NCBI GenBank assembly: GCA_934661755.1
Contig: CAKUJM010000054.1
Span: 1 to 16,503 of the forward strand
Direction: 5' to 3'
DNA: 16,503 bases
Source of the DNA: an uncultured Lentisphaeria bacterium
GTDB lineage: Bacteria > Verrucomicrobiota > Lentisphaeria > Oligosphaerales > Oligosphaeraceae
The notes beneath the pieces are model-generated. The model did not search any database and had not been told where the DNA came from. It was given only the letters and a program-made list of their open reading frames with translations. Made by a program: the position numbers and the translations under genes. Positions 7,041 through 14,829 of the stretch are shown here, one piece after another (position 1 is the first letter of the stretch; every line of letters starts with the position of its first letter).

Positions 7041-7883
7041 ATGCAGACTCTGACAACGATAAGTGAGGTGCGGGCGCTGGGCGCCAAATGGCATGAAGAC
7101 GGCCAGCGGGTGGCGGTGGTCCCCACCATGGGCTACCTCCACGAAGGCCATCTGTCGCTGATGCGGCTGGCCAGGCAATACGCGCAACGCGTGATCGTGA
7201 GCATCTTCGTCAATCCGACCCAGTTCGGCCCGAACGAGGATCTGGACAAGTACCCGCGGGATCTGGCGCGTGACCAGGCGCTTTGCGAAGGCGCGGGAGT
7301 GGACGCGATCTTCCACCCCCTGCCCTCGGAGATGTATGACGGCGACTTCTCGACATGGGTGAATGAGGAAAGCCTCTCCAAAACCCTGTGCGGCGCGTTC
7401 CGCCCCATCCATTTCCGCGGAGTCTGCACCGTCTGCCTGAAGCTCTTCAATATCACCCGGGCGGATTGCGCGGTGTTCGGACGCAAGGACGCGCAGCAGC
7501 TGCTGGTCGTCGAACGGATGGTGCGGGATCTGAACATCCCCATCCAGATCATCGGCGCGCCATTGGTGCGGGAGGCGGATGGGCTGGCGCAGTCGTCACG
7601 CAACAGATACCTGAGCAGGGATGAACACGCCCGGGCGCTGTCGCTATCACGCGGCCTGCGCGCGGCGCTGTCGGCATACACGGCCGGCCAGCGCAATGCC
7701 GAGTCGCTCAAGGCGATGGTGCGCCGCGAGGTCGAGGCCGCGCCGGCGGACCGGATCGACTACATCGAGCTGATGAGCCGCTCGACGCTGCGGCCAGTGG
7801 CGCAGGCGGACACGCCGTCGCTTCTGGCAGTGGCGGCCTATTTCGGGGCGACCCGGCTGATTGACAACGTCTTCCTGGGATGA
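7041..7883 (+). CDS. panC: Pantothenate synthetase (pantoate-beta-alanine ligase)
   Basis: Joins pantoate and beta-alanine with ATP to give pantothenate, through a pantoyl-adenylate. The protein has 280 residues, the usual size. The nucleotidyltransferase motif PTMGYLHEGHLSL (28-40) contains the HxGH box, here HEGH 34-37. FVNPTQF (56-62), HFRGVCTV (124-131), FGRKDAQQ (146-153) and SSRNRYLS (185-192) are the remaining family signatures. The usual RPGHF reads RPIHF here (residues 121-125), a small change beside the active site. A GTGAGG about 10 bases before the ATG may be a weak ribosome binding site. It is paired with panB 12 bp upstream, the common arrangement, and followed 7 bp later by the rRNA methyltransferase gene. 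Confidence 0.96.
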   Translation: MQTLTTISEVRALGAKWHEDGQRVAVVPTMGYLHEGHLSLMRLARQYAQRVIVSIFVNPTQFGPNEDLDKYPRDLARDQALCEGAGVDAIFHPLPSEMYDGDFSTWVNEESLSKTLCGAFRPIHFRGVCTVCLKLFNITRADCAVFGRKDAQQLLVVERMVRDLNIPIQIIGAPLVREADGLAQSSRNRYLSRDEHARALSLSRGLRAALSAYTAGQRNAESLKAMVRREVEAAPADRIDYIELMSRSTLRPVAQADTPSLLAVAAYFGATRLIDNVFLG

Positions 7884-7890
7884 TTGGCCA

Positions 7891-9132
7891 ATGACGATCG
7901 GCGAACAAATCCCTGTCACCATTGACGATCTGGCGTTTGGCGGCGATGGCGTCGGCCGCGCCCCGGATGGCACGGTGATCTTCGTGCCCCTCACGGCGGT
8001 TGGCGATGTGGCGCTGGTCTCCGTCACCCAGGTGCGCAAGAATTTTGCGCGCGGGGAAGTGGTGGCCATCAGCCATCCCGGCCCCGGCCGCTGCGATCCG
8101 CAATGCCGGCTCTACGGCAAGTGCGCCGGATGCCAGTACCAGCATCTGGAATACGAAATTGAATTCGCCGCCAAAAAGAAGCAGCTGCGCGACCTGCTGC
8201 GGCGCATCGGCGGCATCGATCCCCTTCCGGAGTTCGCGGCGGCGGTGGCGGCGCCGCAGCCGTACGGCTACCGCAACAAGCTGCGGCTGGAGCCGGCGTT
8301 CATGGAGCTGCCCGGAGTCGACGGACTGCGCCTGGCATACGGATATTACGGCAATGACAACCGGACGCTGCAGCGGGTGACGAATTGCCCGCTGGCCGCA
8401 GATGCCATCAATGACGGCATCATCGACGCCATCCACAGCCAATGGGGCAAGGCCAATGCCAGGAAACGCGGCAAGGACGACCGGCCGGGGGCATTGACGC
8501 TGCGGCTCACCTCCGAAGGCGCGCTGTCGTGGTATTTCGGCTACGCCCCCCGGCGGGTGCCATGGCTCCGGGAGACGCTCAACGGCATCGAGTACTCGGT
8601 GCCGCTGGGATCGTTCTGGCAGGTCAATCCGGCAGTGGCCGGACAGCTGCTGGAGACCATCGCCGGATGGGTCGAGCCGCTGACGGCGGAGACCTTCATC
8701 GACGCCTATGCCGGAGTCGGAACCTTCACCTGCGCCATGCGCAACCCGTTCCGGGAACGGCTGCTCATCGAGAATGACCGCGAGGCCGCCAAGGCCGCGC
8801 AATTCAATGTGGCCGGACGCCGGCAGCTGGGATGCCAGATCATCCCCCAGACCACCGAAAAGGCCCTGCCGAAGCTGCTGGGGAAATGCAATGCCGCCGC
8901 CACTGCGGTGCTGCTGGATCCGCCGCGGTCCGGATGCCAGGACGCGGTGATCGAGGCGCTCACAGCCCGCCATCCCGCAACCGTGATCTATGTCTCCTGC
9001 AATCCCTCGACCCTCGCGCGCGACCTCAAGCGGCTGTGCGCCAATGGCTCATACCATGTCGAAAAACTGGCGATCTTCGATATGTTCCCGCGCACTGCGC
9101 ACTTCGAGACCGCGGTGATGCTGCACGAGTAG
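7891..9132 (+). CDS. 23S rRNA (uracil-C5)-methyltransferase, RlmD/RumA family
   Basis: An S-adenosylmethionine-dependent methyltransferase of 413 residues that makes 5-methyluridine in rRNA. A TRAM RNA-binding domain (about 1-60) comes first. Cysteines C72, C78 and C81 (spacing x5, x2) with C166 form the expected [4Fe-4S] site. The catalytic domain has SFWQVNP (241-247), the SAM loop DAYAGVGTFT (271-280), LLDPPRSG (341-348) and the nucleophile C370 in YVSCNPSTLARDL. E406 in HFETAVML is the likely base. RlmD (U1939) is the nearest named relative; RlmCD/TrmA-type specificity cannot be separated by eye. I chose the ATG at 7891; a TTG at 7861 in the same frame would overlap panC and add ten residues outside the TRAM domain. 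Confidence 0.92.
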   Translation: MTIGEQIPVTIDDLAFGGDGVGRAPDGTVIFVPLTAVGDVALVSVTQVRKNFARGEVVAISHPGPGRCDPQCRLYGKCAGCQYQHLEYEIEFAAKKKQLRDLLRRIGGIDPLPEFAAAVAAPQPYGYRNKLRLEPAFMELPGVDGLRLAYGYYGNDNRTLQRVTNCPLAADAINDGIIDAIHSQWGKANARKRGKDDRPGALTLRLTSEGALSWYFGYAPRRVPWLRETLNGIEYSVPLGSFWQVNPAVAGQLLETIAGWVEPLTAETFIDAYAGVGTFTCAMRNPFRERLLIENDREAAKAAQFNVAGRRQLGCQIIPQTTEKALPKLLGKCNAAATAVLLDPPRSGCQDAVIEALTARHPATVIYVSCNPSTLARDLKRLCANGSYHVEKLAIFDMFPRTAHFETAVMLHE

Positions 9133-9143
9133 CCCGCCCCACA

Positions 9144-11603
9144 ATGGCCGACGACCAGACCAGACAATCCAGCACCACCACCGTCGCCGCCAATCCGGAC
9201 CGGACTCTCAAGGTGACCGACAGCCAGCTCTCCGATGCCGCGCTGGCGGCGCGCGAGGCGGCGCTGCACCGCCATGAACACCCGCTGCCCGAGGATGACG
9301 ACGACGATGAATTGCGCAACCACCTGATGACGGGCGCGGCGCTGCTCAACAACATCTTCACCTTTGCCAAGGACACCATCCTCCCCGATTTTGCCGAAAA
9401 GGCCAGGGACGACAACGCGACGGTCACGCATATCACCGAGATCAAGAAGCTGGACAATGTCGAAATCGACAGCGGCGTGGCCAACCGGCCGTTGCCGGAT
9501 GTCAATGAGTACTATGACATCCAGAAACGATTTGCCGAGGGCGGACAGGGGGTGCTGTGCAAGGCGCGGGACAAGCTGCTCAACCGCGTCGTCGCCATGA
9601 AGTCGCTGCGGCCGGAGCTGCGCGAAAACGAGGCGATCACCCAGGCATTTGTCTCCGAGGCGCTCATCACCGCGCAGCTGGAGCATCCCGCGATTGTCTC
9701 GATCTACGGGTTGCTGCAGGACCGCGAACACGGCATCTATCTGGCGATGAAGCTGGTGAAGGGCCGGGACATGCGCAGCTTCATCACCGAGCAGATCACC
9801 TCGTACACCCGCAACAGCTCCAGCCAGCACGCCTATGACGTCCGGCTGCCCGGCCGCATCGAAATGTTCCTCAAGGTCTGCGACGCGCTGGCCTACGCCC
9901 ATGCCCGCGGCGTGATCCATTGCGACCTCAAGCCCGAGAACATCATGCTCGGCGAATATGGCGAAGTCTATGTCATGGACTGGGGGATCGCCCGCCGTCT
10001 CCGCGACGCCGAGGGCAAGCCGGTGGCGGATACCGGAAAAGGACATCTTGACGGCACGCCGCGATTCATCCCCCCCGAAGCCTATTTGACCGGCCGCCGC
10101 GACGAGCGCTCCGACATCTATGCCCTCGGCCTGATCCTCTTCGAGCTGCTGACACTCCAGCGCGCCTATGAGGGCGGCGAAGTGAACGAGGTGATCCGGC
10201 AGGTCAAGGAAAATGAACGCCGGCCAGTCGAACACAAATTCGGGCTGAAGATCCCCAGCGCGCTGCGGGCGATCGTCGACAAGGCCACCGCCTACAATCC
10301 GGACGACCGCTATCAGAGCGTGGCGGAGTTCTCCCGGGACCTGCAGCGCTATCTGGCGGACGATGCGGTGGTGGCCATGCCGGAGACCTGGCTGATGCGG
10401 TCGATGCGCTGGTTCCGGCGGCATCTGCGCTCCGCCATCCTCTGCGGACTGACCGGATGGCTGATTGCGGCGGTGATCGGCGGACACGCCGCCCGCGACA
10501 CCATCCTCTCGCTGCAAACCCAGGCGCAGCACACCACCGCATTGCTGGGAGCCACGGATGCCAGCGCCGGAGAGCTTGCCAACGCCATTGCGGCAATCGA
10601 CGCCCACGCCCTGCGCAATGCCATGCAGCTGTCGCGGCTGGCGGCTTCCTGGGAGACGGCCCTGGGCGCGCTGGCGGACCGCGCCGCCGAAGCGCAGTCG
10701 GGACGCCGCCTGGAGGACGGCTCCGGCACGGCCATGCCCATCTACCCCCGCGATGACGCCGACGAGCCATGGAAGGCATCCGCCAATGGCGGCATCTACT
10801 CCGAACGCTACCGCGCCATCATCAATCCGCGGTGCATCACCGCCAGCCGGCGCGGCGACGACGGCGCAATCGATCCGCAGCTGCTCCGGAAAATGGCCGT
10901 CCTCGGGAGCCAGATGCAGAAGCTGCTGCTGTCCTCGCAAAATGCCAATGCGGCCTCGCCAGTCCGCCCGGATGACGCCGAACGGCTGCTGGACGACATG
11001 GCGCATCTTGCCATCCCGATCAGGCGGGTGCATGTCATTCTCACCCGTGACAACCTCCGGATGATCTATCCCGGCGGCAGCGACAGCCGCCCCGGCGGCT
11101 GGGATGACAACGCCATGCGGATCATGGAAAGCCGCCGCATCGTCTCCCCGACCTGGGGCGCGCCCTACTACGACGACAAATGCGGCGAATGGATGGTGAC
11201 TTGCGCGACCCCCGTGACCGCCCCCGACGGCGCATCCCTGGGCATCGCCGCCTTCGACCTGTCCTGCGACGCCCTGAACGAGTTGCTTTTCAGCGACTAC
11301 GACCGCAACACGGCCTATCTCAAGGCACGGTATATTTTCTCCGGCGACGGACAAGTCCTCTCCTGCATCCGGCGCGGCCCCGACGGACAGTTCGCCACCG
11401 CCGCCACCGGCGATGCCGATGCCGAGGCCTCCACCGCCCAGCCGCCGCCGGACGATTTGCGGCAAATCGCCGCCGGAAAACGGCATCTGGTCGGCGGCCA
11501 TCAGCTTGGACGCGAGGACTCCCGCTCGGTGATCTACCACTACGCGGCAGTCCCATCCCTGGATTTCTACCTGGTGGACCAGACAATGCCGGACAAGTAC
11601 TAG
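9144..11603 (+). CDS. Transmembrane Ser/Thr protein kinase with C-terminal Cache-like sensor domain
   Basis: An 819-residue PknB-type kinase. A polar N-terminal region with an acidic run (EDDDDDE, 50-56) leads into the kinase domain (about 122-405): glycine loop EGGQGVL (132-138), lysine K153 in VAMK, glutamate E172, catalytic loop HCDLKPENI (259-267, D261, N266), metal motif DWG (279-281) and GTPRFIPPEA (304-313). The usual HRD arginine is Cys. A basic stretch (MRWFRRHLR) precedes one membrane helix (about 430-447). The part after it (450-819) should be periplasmic. Near 640-715 it reads MIYPGG, a WGAPYYD, EWMVTCATPV and SLGIAAFDLS, as in dCache ligand-binding domains. It therefore probably senses a small external molecule and phosphorylates cytoplasmic targets. 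The start at 9144 lies 11 bp after the methyltransferase; the frame is open further upstream only by composition. Confidence 0.88.
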   Translation: MADDQTRQSSTTTVAANPDRTLKVTDSQLSDAALAAREAALHRHEHPLPEDDDDDELRNHLMTGAALLNNIFTFAKDTILPDFAEKARDDNATVTHITEIKKLDNVEIDSGVANRPLPDVNEYYDIQKRFAEGGQGVLCKARDKLLNRVVAMKSLRPELRENEAITQAFVSEALITAQLEHPAIVSIYGLLQDREHGIYLAMKLVKGRDMRSFITEQITSYTRNSSSQHAYDVRLPGRIEMFLKVCDALAYAHARGVIHCDLKPENIMLGEYGEVYVMDWGIARRLRDAEGKPVADTGKGHLDGTPRFIPPEAYLTGRRDERSDIYALGLILFELLTLQRAYEGGEVNEVIRQVKENERRPVEHKFGLKIPSALRAIVDKATAYNPDDRYQSVAEFSRDLQRYLADDAVVAMPETWLMRSMRWFRRHLRSAILCGLTGWLIAAVIGGHAARDTILSLQTQAQHTTALLGATDASAGELANAIAAIDAHALRNAMQLSRLAASWETALGALADRAAEAQSGRRLEDGSGTAMPIYPRDDADEPWKASANGGIYSERYRAIINPRCITASRRGDDGAIDPQLLRKMAVLGSQMQKLLLSSQNANAASPVRPDDAERLLDDMAHLAIPIRRVHVILTRDNLRMIYPGGSDSRPGGWDDNAMRIMESRRIVSPTWGAPYYDDKCGEWMVTCATPVTAPDGASLGIAAFDLSCDALNELLFSDYDRNTAYLKARYIFSGDGQVLSCIRRGPDGQFATAATGDADAEASTAQPPPDDLRQIAAGKRHLVGGHQLGREDSRSVIYHYAAVPSLDFYLVDQTMPDKY

Positions 11604-11617
11604 CGTGGCACACTTTA

Positions 11618-12913
11618 ATGGGGAAAGAAGTGTTTGCGGATAAACTCACAAGTGGCGATTTCAGCATGATGCTGGAGGTGACGCTGCCGGCGGACGAGGA
11701 GTCGCTGCGGCGGCAGCTGGATGCGCTCGCAGACCGCGATGCATGGTCCGGAATCGTGCTGTCATGCCGGACTGCCGGGGCCTCCGCCGGCGCCATCGTG
11801 CCGGCGTTGCAGCTACTGCGCGCAATGGCGCCGGAGCTGCCGGCGATCCTGGTCATGTCCGGCCGCGGCTGGAGTGATGTCGAGGTGATGAATTTCGCCC
11901 GCGGCGTGCCCTCCGGCGGCCAATATGCGGTGATGGCGGTCTCCGGAGATCTGCAGGCCGCCACGCCGCGGCCTGCGCATCTGGACAGCGTCATCGCCCT
12001 GGACCTGCTCCGGCACGCCGCGCCTGAGCTGCTTTGCGGCGCGGCGGTGACGCCAGCGCAATACGATCATCTGGACTCCACGCTGATCTATGGCAAGATG
12101 GAGAAGAAGATCGCCGCCGGGGCGCGTTTTCTGGTGATGTCGGCGCTGTGGGACATGAAGAAGGCCCAGGAACTCCAGTGGTATCTGCGCCTGCACGACT
12201 ACGCGGTGCCCGCATTTGCCGAGGCCGAGTATTTTTCGCCCGAAGTCCTGGACTACTACATCCATGGCGAAGTCCACCGGTCGCTGGTGGCCGGGGCAAT
12301 GCTCCGGCAGCTGCGCGGCGCCTTGAAAGAGTCGCCGGAGGCCTTCCGGGATTGCCAGATGGATCGGCTGGCCCGGCAGGTCATCGGCTACCGCCTGCTG
12401 GGATTCAGCGGAATGGTGATGCGCGGCCTGGACACGCCGCAGTTGCGCCTTGCCTTCCTGAATGCGCTGGAGGCGGCATCCCGGCATCTCCACGACTACA
12501 ACCGCTGGCTGGAATCCTGGCGGCAGGATGAATGCTGCCAGGCATTGCCGCCGCTGCAATCAACCGACTACCTCTACCGGGATCTGCTCGAGCCAGATTG
12601 CCAATACGAGGACAATGACGAGATGCGGGGCACGCCGCCTTGGCATGGCCAGCCGCCAAAGCCAGGGCTGGGAGACCGGCTGAAGTCTTCCGTGCGGCGA
12701 ATCCTGGATCGACAGGGCGTCCCGGCGGCTCTGAAACACCTGGCCGGACTCAATGAAGACACGGTCGAAAAATTGCGCAAGACCGCGTACCTTGACAATG
12801 ACGGCTGCCCGAAGGCGCTGGTCTGCGGCGCCTGCGGCGGCCTCCAGCCCGGCGGACGCTGCGAAGACAACACCCGGCAATGCTTTTTCCGCCGCACCCT
12901 GGGGCTGGAATAA
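11618..12913 (+). CDS. Methylenetetrahydrofolate reductase-like protein with MetV-type cysteine cluster
   Basis: A 431-residue protein. The N-terminal part looks like a divergent MTHFR TIM barrel: a first strand with a conserved-type Glu (MLEVTLP, E20), then VMSGRGWSDVEVMNF (79-93), YAVMAVSGD (103-111), and KMEKKIAAGARFLVMSALWD (160-179), which corresponds to the K-x-x-x-GA-F-x-x-T-Q segment of MetF. The C-terminus has the zinc/iron-sulfur type cluster CPKALVCGACGG (397-408) with CE at 415-416 and C422, as in MetV and the MTHFR C-terminal family. MTHFR reduces 5,10-methylene- to 5-methyl-tetrahydrofolate. Divergence of the barrel leaves the reaction uncertain. The ATG at 11618 is the first in frame after the kinase stop (14 bp away), with no Shine-Dalgarno sequence. 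Confidence 0.72.
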   Translation: MGKEVFADKLTSGDFSMMLEVTLPADEESLRRQLDALADRDAWSGIVLSCRTAGASAGAIVPALQLLRAMAPELPAILVMSGRGWSDVEVMNFARGVPSGGQYAVMAVSGDLQAATPRPAHLDSVIALDLLRHAAPELLCGAAVTPAQYDHLDSTLIYGKMEKKIAAGARFLVMSALWDMKKAQELQWYLRLHDYAVPAFAEAEYFSPEVLDYYIHGEVHRSLVAGAMLRQLRGALKESPEAFRDCQMDRLARQVIGYRLLGFSGMVMRGLDTPQLRLAFLNALEAASRHLHDYNRWLESWRQDECCQALPPLQSTDYLYRDLLEPDCQYEDNDEMRGTPPWHGQPPKPGLGDRLKSSVRRILDRQGVPAALKHLAGLNEDTVEKLRKTAYLDNDGCPKALVCGACGGLQPGGRCEDNTRQCFFRRTLGLE

Positions 12914-12955
12914 GGACGGCCGCCCATCATCCCGTCCACCCATATCGCCAATACC

Positions 12956-13876
12956 ATGTCAACAGCGCCATCGCCATCACAGTTGCCGCCCCCGCGCCGC
13001 CGATGGGGCTCCAGCCTGGTGCTGAGTGTGGCGCTGCATCTGGCGGTACTGGTGATGCTGGTGGTGCAATGGCGCCGAAACAGCCGCCACGAGGAAAGTC
13101 AAATTGAGTTGATTCCGTTGGAAATAATGGAGATACAGGGAGAACAGACCGCACCGCCGCCGGAACCTCTCCCGCAACCGGAACCTCTCCCGGAACCGGA
13201 AGCGACGCCGGTTGCGGATGAGCCCGAGCCACCCGAACCCGAACCTGCGCCGCCATCCCCCGAGCCCGAGCCGCCGCCGGAACCCGAGTCGCTGGTGGTC
13301 GAGCCTCCGAAGCCCGTACCGCCGCCGCCCAAACCCAAGCCCAAGCCGCCCGCGCCACCCAAGCCGCCAAAGCCCAAGGATACGCTTGAGGAACGGCTGC
13401 GCAATGCGCGGGTGGTCAAGCCCAAGACGCAACCGCGACCGCAAAAAATCGACACCTCGGCTTTGGAGCAGCGGCTGCGCAATCTGGAGCGCAACAGCGG
13501 GGTGGTATCCAACAGCACCCGGACTGCCGGCAGTACAGTGGCGGGCGTGGCCGCCAGCGAAATGGCGCATTACCAGGCCTACAATGCCCGGTGTGTCAGC
13601 CCCACCATCAGCCGCCTTTGGACCCAGCTGGGCCCCAATGCCCTCGGAACACTGCCGGCGGACGTAGTCATCACCTTCAATATCGACCGCAACGGCCGGG
13701 TGCTGTTCTGTTCCATCGTCCGACGCTCAAACAATATCGCAATGAACGACTCGGCGGAACGTCTATGCGAGACCATCCGCCGCACCGCCTTCCCGCCGTT
13801 CTCGCAAGTCGGCCTGAAAATGGATGGCACGGTGCGCTCGCTGCCGTTCGAATTCACGCTGAAATACCAGCATTGA
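12956..13876 (+). CDS. TonB/TolA-like energy transducer
   Basis: A 306-residue envelope protein. A basic patch (PRRRW) precedes a single N-terminal membrane helix (about 19-38), so the N-terminus is cytoplasmic. A proline-rich spacer (66-141) is acidic (PE repeats) in its first half and basic (PK repeats) in its second, as in E. coli TonB. Two related short helices follow, LEERLRNARVV (144-154) and LEQRLRNLERN (170-180). The C-terminal domain (about 205-303) has the TonB/TolA pattern, with VVITFNIDRNGRVLFCSIVRRS. Its role would be coupling inner-membrane energy to outer-membrane receptors. No exbB, exbD or TonB-dependent receptor gene is in the window, and a TolA-like role is possible. The start at 12956 is the first ATG, 42 bp after the previous gene. 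Confidence 0.8.
   Translation: MSTAPSPSQLPPPRRRWGSSLVLSVALHLAVLVMLVVQWRRNSRHEESQIELIPLEIMEIQGEQTAPPPEPLPQPEPLPEPEATPVADEPEPPEPEPAPPSPEPEPPPEPESLVVEPPKPVPPPPKPKPKPPAPPKPPKPKDTLEERLRNARVVKPKTQPRPQKIDTSALEQRLRNLERNSGVVSNSTRTAGSTVAGVAASEMAHYQAYNARCVSPTISRLWTQLGPNALGTLPADVVITFNIDRNGRVLFCSIVRRSNNIAMNDSAERLCETIRRTAFPPFSQVGLKMDGTVRSLPFEFTLKYQH
13160..13200 (+). repeat. 18-bp tandem duplication in the proline-rich spacer
   Basis: Two copies of an 18-bp unit, CCGGAACCTCTCCCG plus CAA or GAA, stand at 13160-13177 and 13178-13195 with one mismatch, and five bases of a third copy follow. Each encodes PEPLPQ or PEPLPE. It is an in-frame, probably recent duplication that lengthens the TonB-like spacer. Confidence 0.75.
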
Positions 13877-13902
13877 CGCACGCCTGACCATAATTTCCGA
13901 CC

Positions 13903-14721
13903 ATGACGCAACATCATCCAACTTCAGGAAAACAGGAGGATTTCGTTTTCCGGCCAGGAATGACGGCACGCCTGACCGGACGCAACTGCGATGACCTCCG
14001 GCCGCTGCTGAAGCGCTTCCCCGTCAAGGTGGCCGCCGATGACGACGCCACCCCGGGAACGGAAACGCATGATGCTGACTTTGTGATCTGCTCCGGCGGC
14101 GATGGCTCGCTTTTGGGCGCGGAACGGCAGTTCCCGCTGCTGCCAAAGCTGGCGATCCGCGATCGCCGCAACAACCCCAAATGCCCGCTCCATGGCGACG
14201 AACAGGTGCTGGAGGCATTCTTTTCCGGACAGCTCAAACCGCAAATGCTCGCGCATCTCCAGGCCGCCCGAAATGGCAAGGTCCTGCTCGACGGCATCAA
14301 TGACATCGTGGTAATGCGCCAGGTGCAGTCCGGCGCCATCCGCTGCCGATTGCGCGAAAACGGCGCGCTGCGGCGTCCACAGGTGATCTCCGACGGCATC
14401 GTCTTTTGCACTGCCTTCGGAAGCACGGGGTATTTCCAGAGCATCACCCGCGGAAATTTCCGTTGCGGATTGGGCATCGCCTACAGCAACCCCATGGATG
14501 GCGACAGCTTTGCCGTGCTGGGTGAAGAGGCAGTGGTCGCCCTGGAGCTGCTCCGCGGCCCCGCATTCGTCGTAGCCGACAACAACCCCGAAATGCTCAC
14601 GATGAGCGACGGCGAGTCGCTGGAACTGCGCATCGCGCCGCAGCGTACCGCGGTCTTCGGCATCGAGGCCTTCCGCTGCCCTGAATGCCACCGCCTGCGC
14701 TTCAAAGACACCGAAAACTGA
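13903..14721 (+). CDS. NAD kinase-like protein
   Basis: A 272-residue protein of the NAD kinase/diacylglycerol kinase-like fold. The nucleotide motif GGDGSLLG (65-72) is the family GGDG box. NDIVVMR (133-139) is the usual NE/D-x-V-x-R motif, with Asp in place of the more common Glu. DGIVFCTAFGSTGYF (164-178) is the GDG-x-TPTGSTAY motif. It would phosphorylate NAD+ to NADP+ using ATP in the cytoplasm. The segment LAIRDRRNNPKCPLHGD (83-99) is unlike standard NadK, and the C-terminus has a CPEC motif (259-262), so the protein is a divergent member. The gene starts 26 bp after the TonB-like gene, without a clear ribosome binding site, and is the last of the plus-strand run. Confidence 0.8.
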   Translation: MTQHHPTSGKQEDFVFRPGMTARLTGRNCDDLRPLLKRFPVKVAADDDATPGTETHDADFVICSGGDGSLLGAERQFPLLPKLAIRDRRNNPKCPLHGDEQVLEAFFSGQLKPQMLAHLQAARNGKVLLDGINDIVVMRQVQSGAIRCRLRENGALRRPQVISDGIVFCTAFGSTGYFQSITRGNFRCGLGIAYSNPMDGDSFAVLGEEAVVALELLRGPAFVVADNNPEMLTMSDGESLELRIAPQRTAVFGIEAFRCPECHRLRFKDTEN

Positions 14722-14758
14722 ATCCGGCGGACTCGTCAGCTCGCGGCATGAAAACAAC

Positions 14759-14796
14759 ACGGGGCGCGCCACTGCGTTTGCAGCGACACGCCCCGT
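14759..14796. terminator. GC-rich hairpin between convergent genes, likely bidirectional terminator
   Basis: ACGGGGCG (14759-14766) pairs perfectly with CGCCCCGT (14789-14796). Inside, CTGC-GTTT-GCAG (14772-14783) makes a second small stem. On the plus strand TTTGGCTTTTC follows; on the minus strand GTTGTTTTC follows. It sits between the ends of the NAD kinase-like gene and the minus-strand barrel gene, exactly where a shared terminator is expected. Confidence 0.7.
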
Positions 14797-14829
14797 TTGG
14801 CTTTTCAGGCTAACCTGGCTGTCAGCAGA

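Noticed and set aside
8832..9143. Extension of the kinase frame 104 codons upstream into the rRNA methyltransferase gene
   Set aside because: The added residues are Arg/Pro-rich with no domain and overlap conserved methyltransferase motifs including the catalytic Cys. The ATG at 9144 gives a sensible 11-bp gap.
8988..11540. 850-codon open frame on the minus strand opposite the kinase gene
   Set aside because: Its translation is low-complexity Ala/Gly/Val/Arg with no recognisable domain, whereas the plus strand encodes a clear kinase. High GC at third positions keeps the opposite frame open.
6090..11612. Shared 12-mer TACTAGCGTGGC after the stop codons of the sigma and kinase genes
   Set aside because: Several 12-mer matches are expected by chance in 16.5 kb, and nothing else around the two sites is shared.
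11180..11617. Extension of the MTHFR-like frame 146 codons into the kinase gene
   Set aside because: It overlaps the Cache-like domain in another frame and is Arg-rich without similarity; the ATG at 11618 follows the kinase stop.
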